Source: Steromphala cineraria
Lineage: Eukaryota; Mollusca; Gastropoda; Trochida; Trochidae
Length of the DNA: 64,000 nucleotides
Direction of reading: 5' to 3'
NCBI GenBank assembly: GCA_916613615.1
Contig: OU744736.1
Location: 1-64,000, forward strand
Part shown: positions 34,701 through 48,100 of the stretch, one piece after another
Numbering within the stretch: the stretch's first letter is position 1
Layout of the letters: each line of letters opens with the position of its first letter
Made by a program: the position numbers and the translations under genes
The notes under the pieces: model-generated
What the model saw: the letters and a program-made list of their open reading frames with translations, nothing else
What the model was told of the DNA's origin: nothing
The model's database searches: none

Positions 34701-37700
34701 TCCACAAGCAAAGTTTAGCTGATTTTCAACCCAAAAACGAAGGAAACCATTTTTGTAAAATTTTGACCAAATTGCTTAAAATTGACCCGAAACGTCAAAA
34801 ATATCAAATTTGCTTAAACATGGTTAGGACGCATCTACATGCTCCGTACACCTCCACAAGCAAAGTTTAGCTGATTTTCAACCCAAAAACGAAGGAAACC
34901 ATTTTTGTGAAATTTTGACCAAATTGCTTAAAATTGACCCGAAACGTCAAAAATATCAAATTTGCTTAAAACATGGTTAGGACGCATCTACATGCTCCGT
35001 ACACATCCAAAAGCAAAGTTTAGCTGATTTTCAACCCAAAAACGAAGGAAACCATTTTTGTAAAATTTTGACCAAATTGCTTAAAATTGACCGAAACGTC
35101 AAAAATATCAAATTTGCTTAAAACATGGTTAGGACGCATCTACATGCTCCGTACACCTCCACAAGCAAAGTTTAGCTGATTTTCAACCCAAAAACGAAGG
35201 AAACCATTTTTGTGAAATTTTGACCAAATTGCTTAAAATTGACCCGAAACGTCAAAAATATCAAATTTGCTTAAAACATGGTTAGGACGCATCTACATGC
35301 TCCGTACACCTCCACAAGCAAAGTTTAGCTGATTTTCAACCCAAAATCGAAGGAAACCATTTTTTGTAAAATTTTGACCAAATTGCTTAAAATTGACCCC
35401 GAAACGTCAAAAATATCAAATTTGCTTAAAACATGGTTAGGACGCATCTACATGCTCCGTACACATCCACAAGCAAAGTTTAGCTGATTTTCAACCCAAA
35501 AACGAAGGAAACCATTTTTGTGAAATTTTGACCAAATTGCTTAAAATTGACCCGAAACGTCAAAAATATCAAATTTGCTAAAAGCATGGTTAGGACGCAT
35601 CTACATGCTCCGTTCACCTCCACAAGCAAAGTTTAGCTGATTTTCAACCCAAAAACGAAGGAAACCATTTTTGTGAAATTTTGACCAAATTGCTTAAAAT
35701 TGACCCGAAACGTCAAAAATATCAAATTTGCTTAAAACATGGTTAGGACGCATCTACATGCTCCGTACACCTCCACAAGCAAAGTTTAGCTGATTTTCAA
35801 CCCAAAAACGAAGGAAACCATTTTTGTAAAATTTTGACCAAATTGCTTAAAATTGACCCGAAATGTCAAAAATATCAAATTTGCTTAAAACATGGTTAGG
35901 ACGCATCTACATGCTCCGTACACATCCACAAGCAAAGTTTAGCTGATTTTCAACCCAAAAACGAAGGAAACCATTTTTGTGAAATTTTGACCAAATTGCT
36001 TAAAATTGACCCGAAACGTCAAAAATATCAAATTTGCTTAAAACATGGTTAGGACGCATCTACATGCTCCGTACACCTCCACAAGCAAAGTTTAGCTGAT
36101 TTTCAACCCAAAAACGAAGGAAACCATTTTTTGTAAAATTTTGACCAAATTGCTTAAAATTGACCCGAAACGTCAAAAATATCAAATTTGCTTAAAACAT
36201 GGTTAGGACGCATCTACATGCTCCGTACACATCCACAAGCAAAGTTTAGCTGATTTTCAACCCAAAAAACGAAGGAAACCATTTTTGTAAAATTTTGACC
36301 AAATTGCTTAAAATTGACCCGAAATGTCAAAAATATCAAATTTGCTTAAAACATGGTTAGGACGCATCTACATGCTCCGTACACATCCACAAGCAAAGTT
36401 TAGCTGATTTTCAACCCAAAAACGAAGGAAACCATTTTTGTGAAATTTTGACCAAATTGCTTAAAATTGACCCGAAACGTCAAAAATATCAAATTTGCTT
36501 AAAACATGGTTAGGACGCATCTACATGCTCCGTACACATCCACAAGCAAAGTTTAGCTGATTTTCAACCCAAAACGAAGGAAAACCATTTTTTGTAAAAT
36601 TTTGACCAAATTGCTTAAAATTGACCCGAAACGTCAAAAATATCAAATTTGCTTAAAACATGGTTAGGACGCATCTACATGCTCCGTACACCTCCACAAG
36701 CAAAGTTTAGCTGATTTTCAACCCAAAAAACGAAGGAAACCATTTTTGTAAAATTTGACCAAATTGCTTAAAATTGACCCGAAACGTCAAAAATATCAAA
36801 TTTGCTTAAAACATGGTTAGGACGCATCTACATGCTCCGTACACATCCACAAGCAAAGTTAGCTGATTTTCAACCCAAAAACGAAGGAAACCATTTTTGT
36901 AAAATTTTGACCAAATTGCTTAAAATTGACCCGAAACGTCAAAAATATCAAATTTGCTTAAAACATGGTTAGGACGCATCTACATGCTCCGTACACCTCC
37001 ACAAGCAAAGTTTAGCTGATTTTCAACCCAAAAACGAAGGAAACCATTTTTGTAAAATTTTGACCAAATTGCTTAAAATTGACCCGAAATGTCAAAAATA
37101 TCAAATTTGCTTAAAACATGGTTAGGACGCATCTACATGCTCCGTACACATCCACAAGCAAAGTTTAGCTGATTTTCAACCCAAAAACGAAGGAAACCAT
37201 TTTTGTGAAATTTTGACCAAATTGCTTAAAATTGACCCGAAACGTCAAAAATATCAAATTTGCTTAAAACATGGTTAGGACGCATCTACATGCTCCGTAC
37301 ACCTCCACAAGCAAAGTTTAGCTGATTTTCAACCCAAAAACGAAGGAAACCATTTTTGTAAAATTTTGACCAAATTGCTTAAAATTGACCCGAAACGTCA
37401 AAAATATCAAATTTGCTTAAAACATGGTTAGGACGCATCTACATGCTCCGTACACATCCACAAGCAAAGTTTAGCTGATTTTCAACCCAAAAACGAAGGA
37501 AAACCATTTTTGTAAAATTTTGACCAAATTGCTTAAAATTGACCCGAAATGTCAAAAATATCAAATTTGCTTAAAACATGGTTAGGACGCATCTACATGC
37601 TCCGTACACATCCACAAGCAAAGTTTAGCTGATTTTCAACCCAAAAACGAAGGAAACCATTTTTGTGAAATTTTGACCAAATTGCTTAAAATTGACCCGA

Positions 37701-40700
37701 AACGTCAAAAATATCAAATTTGCTTAAAACATGGTTAGGACGCATCTACATGCTCCGTACACATCCACAAGCAAAGTTTAGCTGATTTTCAACCCAAAAA
37801 CGAAGGAAACCATTTTTGTAAAATTTTGACCAAATTGCTTAAAATTGACCCGAAACGTCAAAAATATCAAATTTGCTTAAAACATGGTTAGGACGCATCT
37901 ACATGCTCCGTTCACCTCCACAAGCAAAGTTTAGCTGATTTTCAACCCAAAAACGAAGGAAACCATTTTTGTAAAATTTTGACCAAATTGCTTAAAATTG
38001 ACCCGAAACGTCAAAAATATCAAATTTGCTTAAAACATGGTTAGGACGCATCTACATGCTCCGTACACATCCACAAGCAAAGTTTAGCTGATTTTCAACC
38101 CAAAAACGAAGGAAACCATTTTTGTAAAATTTTGACCAAATTGCTTAAAATTGACCCGAAACGTCAAAAATATCAAATTTGCTTAAAACATGGTTAGGAC
38201 GCATCTACATGCTCCGTACACATCCACAAGCAAAGTTTAGCTGATTTTCAACCCAAAAACGAAGGAAACCATTTTTGTAAAATTTTGACCAAATTGCTTA
38301 AAATTGACCCGAAACGTCAAAAATATCAAATTGCTTAAAACATGGTTAGGACGCATCTACATGCTCCGTACACCTCCACAAGCAAAGTTTAGCTGATTTT
38401 CAACCCAAAAACGAAGGAAACCATTTTTGTAAATTTTGACCAAATTGCTTAAAATTGACCCGAAACGTCAAAAATATCAAATTTGCTTAAAACATGGTTA
38501 GGACGCATCTACATGCTCCGTACACATCCACAAGCAAAGTTAGCTGATTTTCAACCCAAAAACGAAGGAAACCATTTTTGTAAAATTTTGACCAAATTGC
38601 TTAAAAATTGACCCGAAACGTCAAAAATATCAAATTTGCTTAAAACATGGTTAGGACGCATCTACATGCTCCGTACACCTCCACAAGCAAAGTTTAGCTG
38701 ATTTTCAACCCAAAAACGAAGGAAACCATTTTTGTGAAATTTTGACCAAATTGCTAAAAATTGACCCGAAACGTCAAAAATATCAAATTTGCTTAAAACA
38801 TGGTTAGGACGCATCTACATGCTCCGTACACCTCCACAAGCAAAGTTTAGCTGATTTTCAACCCAAAAACGAAGGAAACCATTTTTGTAAAATTTTGACC
38901 AAATTGCTTAAAATTGACCCGAAATGTCAAAAATATCAATTTGCTTAAAACATGGTTAGGACGCATCTACATGCTCCGTACACATCCACAAGCAAAGTTT
39001 AGCTGATTTTCAACCCAAAAACGAAGGAAACCATTTTTGTGAAATTTTGACCAAATTGCTTAAAATTGACCCGAAACGTCAAAATATCAAATTTGCTTAA
39101 AACATGGTTAGGACGCATCTACATGCTCCGTACACCTCCACAAGCAAAGTTTAGCTGATTTTCAACCCAAAAACGAAGGAAACCATTTTTATAAAATTTT
39201 GACCAAATTGCTTAAAATTGACCCGAAACGTCAAAAATATCAAATTTGCTTAAAACATGGTTAGGACGCATCTACATGCTCCGTACACATCCACAAGCAA
39301 AGTTTAGCTGATTTTCAACCCAAAAACGAAGGAAACCATTTTTGTAAAATTTTGACCAAATTGCTTAAAATTGACCGAAATGTCAAAAATATCAAATTTG
39401 CTTAAAACATGGTTAGGACGCATCTACATGCTCCGTACACATCCACAAGCAAAGTTTAGCTGATTTTCAACCCAAAAAACGAAGGAAACCATTTTTGTGA
39501 AATTTTGACCAAATTGCTTAAAATTGACCCGAAACGTCAAAAATATCAAATTTGCTTAAAACATGGTTAGGAGGCATCTACATGCTCCGTACACATCCAC
39601 AAGCAAAGTTTAGCTGATTTTCAACCCAAAAACGAAGGAAACCATTTTTGTAAAATTTTGACCAATTGCTTAAAATTGACCCGAAACGTCAAAAATATCA
39701 AATTTGCTTAAAACATGGTTAGGACGCATCTACATGCTCCGTACACCTCCACAAGCAAAGTTTAGCTGATTTTCAACCCAAAAACGAAGGAAACCATTTT
39801 TGTAAAATTTTGACCAAATTGCTTAAAATTGACCCCGAAACGTCAAAAATATCAAATTTGCTTAAAACATGGTTAGGACGCATCTACATGCTCCGTACAC
39901 ATCCACAAGCAAAGTTTAGCTGATTTTCAACCCAAAAACGAAGGAAACCATTTTTGTAAAATTTTGACCAAATTGCTTAAAATTGACCCGAAACGTCAAA
40001 AATATCAAATTTGCTTAAAACATGGTTAGGACGCATCTACATGCTCCGTACACATCCACAAGCAAAGTTTAGCTGATTTTCAACCCAAAAACGAAGGAAA
40101 CCATTTTTGTAAAATTTTGACCAAATTGCTTAAAATTGACCCGAACCGTCAAAAATATCAAATTTGCTTAAAACATGGTTAGGACGCATCTACATGCTCC
40201 GTACACCTCCACAAGCAAAGTTTAGCTGATTTTCAACCCAAAAACGAAGGAAACCATTTTTGTAAAATTTTGACCAAATTGCTTAAAATTGACCCGAAAC
40301 GTCAAAAATATCAAATTTGCTTAAAAACATGGTTAGGACGCATCTACATGCTCCGTACACATCCACAAGCAAAGTTTAGCTGATTTCAACCCAAAAACGA
40401 AGGAAACCATTTTTGTAAAATTTTGACCAAATTGCTTAAATTGACCCGGAAACGTCAAAAATATCAAATTTGCTTAAAACATGGTTAGGACGCATCTACA
40501 TGCTCCGTACACATCCACAAGCAAAGTTTAGCTGATTTTCAACCCAAAAACGAAGGAAACCATTTTTGTAAAATTTTGACCAAATTGCTTAAAATTGACC
40601 CGAAACGTCAAAAATATCAAATTTGCTTAAAACATGGTTAGGACGCATCTACATGCTCCGTACACCTCCACAAGCAAAGTTTAGCTGATTTTCAACCCAA

Positions 40701-43700
40701 AAAACGAAGGAAACCATTTTTGTGAAATTTTGACCAAATTGCTTAAAATTGACCCGAAACGTCAAAAATATCAAATTTGCTTAAAACATGGTTAGGACGC
40801 ATCTACATGCTCCGTGTACACCTCCACAAGCAAAGTTTAGCTGATTTTCAACCCAAAAATGAAGGAAACCATTTTTGTAAAATTTTGACCAAATTGCTTA
40901 AAATTGACCCGAAACGTCAAAAATATCAAATTTGCTTAAAACATGGTTAGGACGCATCTACATGCTCCGTACACATCCACAAGCAAAGTTTAGCTGATTT
41001 TCAACCCAAAAACGAAGGAAACCATTTTTGTGAAATTTTGACCAAATTGCTTAAAATTGACCCGAAACGTCAAAAATATCAAATTTGCTTAAAACATGGT
41101 TAGGAAGCATCTACATGCTCCGTACACATCCACAAGCAAAGTTTAGCTGATTTTCAACCCAAAAACGAAGGAAACCATTTTTGTAAAATTTTGACCAAAT
41201 TGCTTAAAATTGACCCGAAACGTCAAAAATATCAAATTTGCTTAAAACATGGTTAGGACGCATCTACATGCTCCGTACACCTCCACAAGCAAAGTTTAGC
41301 TGATTTTCAACCCAAAAACGAAGGAAACCATTTTTGTCAAATTTGACCAAATTGCTTAAAATTGACCCGAAACGTAAAAAATAAAAAAATTTGCTTTAAA
41401 AATTGCTAGGACGCATCTACATGCTCCGTACACCTCCACAAGCAAAGTTTAGCTGATTTTCAACCCAAAAACGAAGGAAACCATTTTTGTAAAATTTTGA
41501 CCAAATTGCTTAAAATTGACCCGAAACGTCAAAATATCAAATTTGCTTTAAAAATTGTTAGGACGCATCTACATGCTCTGAACACCTCCACAAGCAAAGT
41601 TTAGCTGATTTTCAACCCAAAAACGAAGGAAACCATTTTTGTAAATTTTGACCAAATTGCTTAAAAATTGACCCGAAACGTCAAAAATATCAAATTTGCT
41701 TAAAACATGGTTAGGACGATCTACATGCTCCGTACACATCCACAAGCAAAGTTTAGCTGATTTTCAACCCAAAAACGAAGGAAACCATTTTTGTAAAATT
41801 TTGACCAAATTGCTTAAAATTGACCCGAAACGTCAAAAATATCAAATTTGCTTAAAACATGGTTAGGACGCATCTACATGCTCCGTACAACCTCCACAAG
41901 CAAAGTTTAGCTGATTTTCAACCCAAAAACGAAGGAAACCATTTTTGTAAAATTTTGACCAAATTGCTTAAAATTGACCCGAAACGTCAAAAAATATCAA
42001 AATTTGCTTAAAACATGGTTAGGACGCATCTACATGCTCGTACACATCCACAAGCAAAGTTTAGCTGATTTTCAACCCAAAAACGAAGGAAACCATTTTT
42101 GTAAAATTTTGACCAAATTGCTTAAAATTGACCGAAACGTCAAAAATATCAAATTTGCTTAAAACATGGTTAGGACGCATCTACATGCTCCGTACACATC
42201 CACAGCAAAGTTTAGCTGATTTTCAACCCAAAAAACGAAGGAAACCATTTTTGTAAAATTTTGACCAAATTGCTTAAAATTGACCCGAAACGTCAAAAAT
42301 ATCAAATTTGCTTAAAACATGGTTAGGACGCATCTACATGCTCCGTACACCTCCACAAGCAAAGTTTAGCTGATTTTCAACCCAAAAACGAAGGAAACCA
42401 TTTTTGTAAAATTTTGACCAAATTGCTTAAAATTGACCCGAAACGTCAAAAATATCAAATTTGCTTAAAACATGGTTAGGACGCATCTACATGCTCCGTA
42501 CACATCCACAAGCAAAGTTTAGCTGATTTTCAACCCAAAAACGAAGGAAACCATTTTTGTAAAATTTTGACCAAATTGCTTAAAATTGACCCGAAACGTC
42601 AAAAATATCAAATTTGCTTAAAACATGGTTAGGACGCATCTACATGCTCCGTACACCTCCACAAGCAAAGTTTAGCTGATTTTCAACCCAAAAACGAAGG
42701 AAACCATTTTTGTGAAATTTTGACCAAATTGCTTAAAATTGACCCGAAACGTCAAAAATATCAAATTTGCTTAAAACATGGTTAGGACGCATCTACATGC
42801 TCCGTACACCTCCACAAGCAAAGTTTAGCTGATTTTCAACCCAAAAACGAAGGAAACCATTTTTGTAAAATTTTGACCAAATTGCTTAAAATTGACCCGA
42901 AACGTCAAAAATATCAAATTTGCTTAAAACATGGTTAGGACGCATCTACATGCTCCGTACACATCCACAAGCAAAGTTTAGCTGATTTTCAACCCAAAAA
43001 CGAAGGAAACCATTTTTGTAAAATTTTGACCAAATTGCTTAAAATTGACCCGAAATGTCAAAAATATCAAATTTGCTTAAAACATGGTTAGGACGCATCT
43101 ACATGCTCCGTACACATCCACAAGCAAAGTTTAGCTGATTTTCAACCCAAAAACGAAGGAAACCATTTTTGTGAAAATTTTGACCAAATTGCTTAAAATT
43201 GACCCGAAACGTCAAAAATATCAAATTTGCTTAAAACATGGTTAGGACGCATCTACATGCTCCGTACACATCCACAAGCAAAGTTTAGCTGATTTCAACC
43301 CAAAAACGAAGGAAACCATTTTTGTAAAATTTTGACCAAATTGCTTAAAATTGACCCGAAACGTCAAAAATATCAAATTTGCTTAAAACATGGTTAGGAC
43401 GCATCTACATGCTCCGTACACTCCACAAGCAAAGTTTAGCTGATTTTCAACCCAAAAACGAAGGAAACCATTTTTGTAAATTTTGACCAAATTGCTTAAA
43501 ATTGACCCGAAACGTCAAAAATATCAAATTTGCTTAAAACATGGTTAGGACGCATCTACATGCTCCGTACACATCCACAAGCAAAGTTTAGCTGATTTTC
43601 AACCCAAAAACGAAGGAAACCATTTTTGTAAAATTTTGACCAAATTGCTTAAAATTGACCCGAAACGTCAAAAATATCAAATTTGCTTAAAACATGGTTA

Positions 43701-44638
43701 GGACGCATCTACATGCTCCGTACACATCCACAAGCAAAGTTTAGCTGATTTTCAACCAAAAACGAAGGAAACCATTTTTGTAAAATTTTGACCAAATTGC
43801 TTAAAATTGACCCGAAACGTCAAAAATATCAAATTTGCTTAAAACATGGTTAGGACGCATCTACATGCTCCGTACACCTCCACAAGCAAAGTTTAGCTGA
43901 TTTTCAACCCAAAAACGAAGGAAACCATTTTTGTAAAATTTTGACCAAATTGCTTAAAATTGACCGAAACGTCAAAAATATCAAATTTGCTTAAAACATG
44001 GTTAGGACGCATCTACATGCTCCGTACACATCCACAAGCAAAGTTTAGCTGATTTTCAACCCAAAAACGAAGGAAACCATTTTGTAAAATTTTGACCAAA
44101 TTGCTTAAAATTGACCCGAAACGTCAAAAATATCAAATTTGCTTAAAACATGGTTAGGACGCATCTACATGCTCCGTACACATCCACAAGCAAAGTTTAG
44201 CTGATTCTCAACCCAAAAAACGAAGAAAACAGTTTTAGTAAAATTTTGACCAAATTGCTTAATAATTGACCCGAAACGTCAAAAATATCAAATTTGCTTA
44301 AAACAATGGTTAGGACGCATCTACATGCTCCGTACACCTCCACAAGCAAAGTTTAGCTGATTTCAACCCAAAAACGAAGGAAACCCATTTTGTGAAATTT
44401 TGACCAAATTGCTTAAAATTGACCCGAAACGTCAAAAATATCAAATTTGCTTAAAACATGGTTAGGACGCATCTACATGCTCCGTGTACACCTCCACAAG
44501 CAAAGTTTAGCTGATTTTCAACCCAAAAAATGAAGGAAAACCATTTTTGTAAAATTTTGACCAAATTGCTTAAAATTGACCCGAAACGTCAAAAATATCA
44601 AATTTGCTTAAAACATGGTTAGGACGCATCTACATGCT
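25733..44638 (+). repeat. 153-bp satellite, main plus-oriented array (about 123 monomers)
   Basis: Nearly 19 kb of head-to-tail monomers. Variant positions (CACATCC/CACCTCC, TGTAAAAT/TGTGAAAT, GAAACGTC/GAAATGTC) run in ordered combinations, commonly a three-monomer cycle. A longer higher-order repeat is visible: rare variants at 27842, 28227, 28545 and 28630 recur about 2.0 kb later (29832, 30227, 30543, 30640), that is about 13 monomers. A 3-mer duplication occurs at 25921/26381. Scattered single-base indels, increasing towards the N gap, may reflect sequencing error or decay. No gene. Confidence 0.97.
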
Positions 44639-45138
44639 NNNNNNNNNNNNNNNNNNNNNNNNNNNNNNNNNNNNNNNNNNNNNNNNNNNNNNNNNNNNNN
44701 NNNNNNNNNNNNNNNNNNNNNNNNNNNNNNNNNNNNNNNNNNNNNNNNNNNNNNNNNNNNNNNNNNNNNNNNNNNNNNNNNNNNNNNNNNNNNNNNNNNN
44801 NNNNNNNNNNNNNNNNNNNNNNNNNNNNNNNNNNNNNNNNNNNNNNNNNNNNNNNNNNNNNNNNNNNNNNNNNNNNNNNNNNNNNNNNNNNNNNNNNNNN
44901 NNNNNNNNNNNNNNNNNNNNNNNNNNNNNNNNNNNNNNNNNNNNNNNNNNNNNNNNNNNNNNNNNNNNNNNNNNNNNNNNNNNNNNNNNNNNNNNNNNNN
45001 NNNNNNNNNNNNNNNNNNNNNNNNNNNNNNNNNNNNNNNNNNNNNNNNNNNNNNNNNNNNNNNNNNNNNNNNNNNNNNNNNNNNNNNNNNNNNNNNNNNN
45101 NNNNNNNNNNNNNNNNNNNNNNNNNNNNNNNNNNNNNN
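44639..45138. other. assembly gap of 500 N
   Basis: Exactly 500 N, a conventional gap size of unknown true length. Satellite orientation reverses across it. Open frames spanning the N run are artefacts. Confidence 0.99.
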
Positions 45139-48100
45139 ATATTTTTGACGTTTCGGGTCAATTTTAAGCAATTTGGTCAAAATTTTACAAAAATGGTTTC
45201 CTTCGTTTTTGGGTTGAAAATCAGCTAAACTTTGCTTGTGGAGGTGTACGGAGCATCTAGATGCGTCCTAACCATGTTTTAAGCAAATTTGATATTTTTG
45301 ACGTTTCGGGTCCATTTTAAGCAATTTGGTCAAAATTTTACAGAAATGGTTTCCTTCGTTTTTGGGTTGAAAATCAGCTAAACTTTGCTTGTGGAGGTGT
45401 ACGGAGCATGTAGATGCGTCCTAACCCTGTTTTAAGCAAATTTGATATTTTTGACGTTTTGGGTCAATTTTAAGCAATTTGGTCAAAATTTTACAAAAAT
45501 GGTTTCCTTCGTTTTTGGTTTGAAAATCAGCTAAACTTTGCTTGTGGAGGTATACGGAGCATGTAGATGCGTCCTAACCATGTTTTAAGCAAATTTGATA
45601 TTTTTGACGTTTCGGGTGAATTTTAAGCAATTTGGTAAACATTTTACAAAAATGGTTTCCTTCGTTTTTGGTTTGAAAATCAGCTAAACTTTGCTTGTGG
45701 AGGTGTACAGAGCATGTAGATGCGTCCTCACCATGTTTTAAGCAAATTTGATATTTTTGACGTTTCGGGTCAATTTTAAGCAATTTGGTCAAAATTTTAC
45801 AAAAACGGTTTCCTTCGTTTTTGGGTTGAAAATCAGCTAAACTTTGCTTGTGGAGGTGTATGGAGCATGTAGATGCGTCCTATCCATGTTTTAAGCAAAT
45901 TTGATATTGTTGACGTTTCGGGTCAATTTTAAGCAATTTGGTCAAAATTTTACTAAAACGGTTTCCTTCGTTTTTGGGTTGAAAATCAGCTAAACTTTGC
46001 TTGTGGAGGTGTACGGAGCATGTAGATGCGTCCTAACCATGTTTTAAGCAAATTTGATATTTTTGACGTTTCGGGTCAATTTTAAGCAATTTGGTCAAAA
46101 TTTTACTAAAACGATTTCCTTCGTTTTTTGGTTGAAAATCAGCTAAACTTTGCTTGTGGAGGTGTATGGAGCATGTAGATGCGTCCTAACCATGTTTTAA
46201 GCAAATTTGATATTTTTGACGTTTCGGGTCAATTTTAAGCAATTTGGTCAAAATTTTACAAAAATGGTTTCCTTCGTTTTTGGGTTGAAAATCAGCTAAA
46301 CTTTGCTTGTGGAGGTGTATGGAGCATGTAGATGCGTCCTAACCATGTTTTAAGCAAATTTGATATTTTTGACGTTTCGGGTCAATTTTAAGCAATTTGG
46401 TCAAAATTTTACTAAAATGGTTTCCTTCGTTTTAGGGTTGAAAATCAGCTAAAGTTTGCTTGTGGAGGTGTACGGAGCATGTAGATGCGTCCTAACCATG
46501 TTTTAAGCAAATTTGATATTTTTGACGTTTCGGGTCAATTTTAAGCAATTTGGTAAAAATTTTACAAAAATGGTTTCCTTCGTTTTTGGGTTGAAAATCA
46601 GCTAAACTTTGCTTGTGGAGGTTTACGGAGCATGTAGATGCGTCCTAACCATGTTTTAAGCAAATTTGATATTTTTGACGTTTCGGGTCAATTTTAAGCA
46701 ATTTGGTAAAAATTTTACAAAAATGGTTTCCTTCGTTTTTGGGTTGAAAATCAGCTAAACTTTGCTTGTGGAGGTTTACGGAGCATGTAGATGCGTCCTA
46801 ACCATGTTTTAAGCAAATTTGATATTTTTGACGTTTCGGGTCAATTTTAAGCAATTTGGTCAAAATTTTACAAAAATGGTTTCCTTCGTTCTTGGTTTGA
46901 AAATCAGCTAAACTTTGCTTGTGGATGTGTACGGAGCATGTAGATGCGTCCTAACCATGTTTTAAGCAAATTTGATATTTTGACATTTCGGGTCAATTTT
47001 AAGCAATTTGGTCAAAATTTTACAAAAATGGTTTCCTTCGTTTTTGGGTTGAAAATCAGCTAAACTTTGCTTGTGGAGGTGTATGGAGCATGTAGATGCG
47101 TCCTAACCATGTTTTAAGCAAATTTGATATTTTTGACGTTTCGGGTCAATTTTAAGCAATTTGGTCAAAATTTTACAAAAATGGTTTCCTTTGTTTTTGG
47201 GTTGAAAATCAGCTAAACTTTGCTTGTGGAGGTGTACGGAGCATGTATGTGCATCCTAACCATGTTTTAAGCAAATTTGATATCTTTGACGTTTCAGGTC
47301 AATTTTAAGCAATTTGGTCAAAATTTTACTAAAACGGCTTCCTTCGTTTTTGGGTTGAGAATCAGCTAAACTTTGCTTATGGAGGTGTACGGAGCATGTA
47401 GATGCGTTCTAAATATGTTTTAAGCAAATTTGATATTTTTGACGTTTCGGGTCAATTTTAAGCAATTTGGTCAAAATTTTACAAAAACGGTTTCCTTCGT
47501 TTTTGGGTTGAAAATCAGCTAAACTTTGCTTGTGGAGGTTTACGGAGCATGTAGGTGCGTCCTAACCATGTTTTAAGCAAATTTGATATTTTTGACGTTT
47601 TGGGTCAATTTTAAGCAATTTGGTCAAAATTTTACAAAAATGGTTTCCTTCGTTTTTGAGTTGAAAATCAGCTAAACTTTGCTTGTGGAGGTGTACGGAG
47701 CATGTAGATGCGTCCTAACCATGTTTTAAGCAAATTTGATATTTTTGACGTTTCGGGTCAATTTTAAGCAATTTGGTCAAAATTTTACAAAAATGGTTTC
47801 CTTCGTTTTTGTGTTGAAAATCAGCTAAACTTTGCTTGTGGAGGTGTACGGAGCATGTAGATGCGTCCTAACCATGTTTTAAGCAAATTTGATATTTTTG
47901 ACGTTTCGGGTGAATTTTAAGCAATTTGGTCAAAATTTTACAAAAACGGTTTCCTTCGTTTTTGGGTTGAGAATCAGCTAAACTTTGCTTGTGGAGGTGT
48001 ACGGAGCATGTAGATGCGTCCTAACCATGTTTTAAGCAAATTTGATATTTTTGACGTTTCGGGTCAATTTTAAGCAATTTGGTCAAAATTTTACTAAAAC

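Noticed and set aside
25733..44638. Possible CRISPR-like array
   Set aside because: The repeats are contiguous 153-bp monomers with no unique spacers, in a eukaryotic context.
44604..45180. Four open frames of 177-190 aa spanning the N run
   Set aside because: They consist almost entirely of undetermined residues from the 500-N gap and have no real coding evidence.
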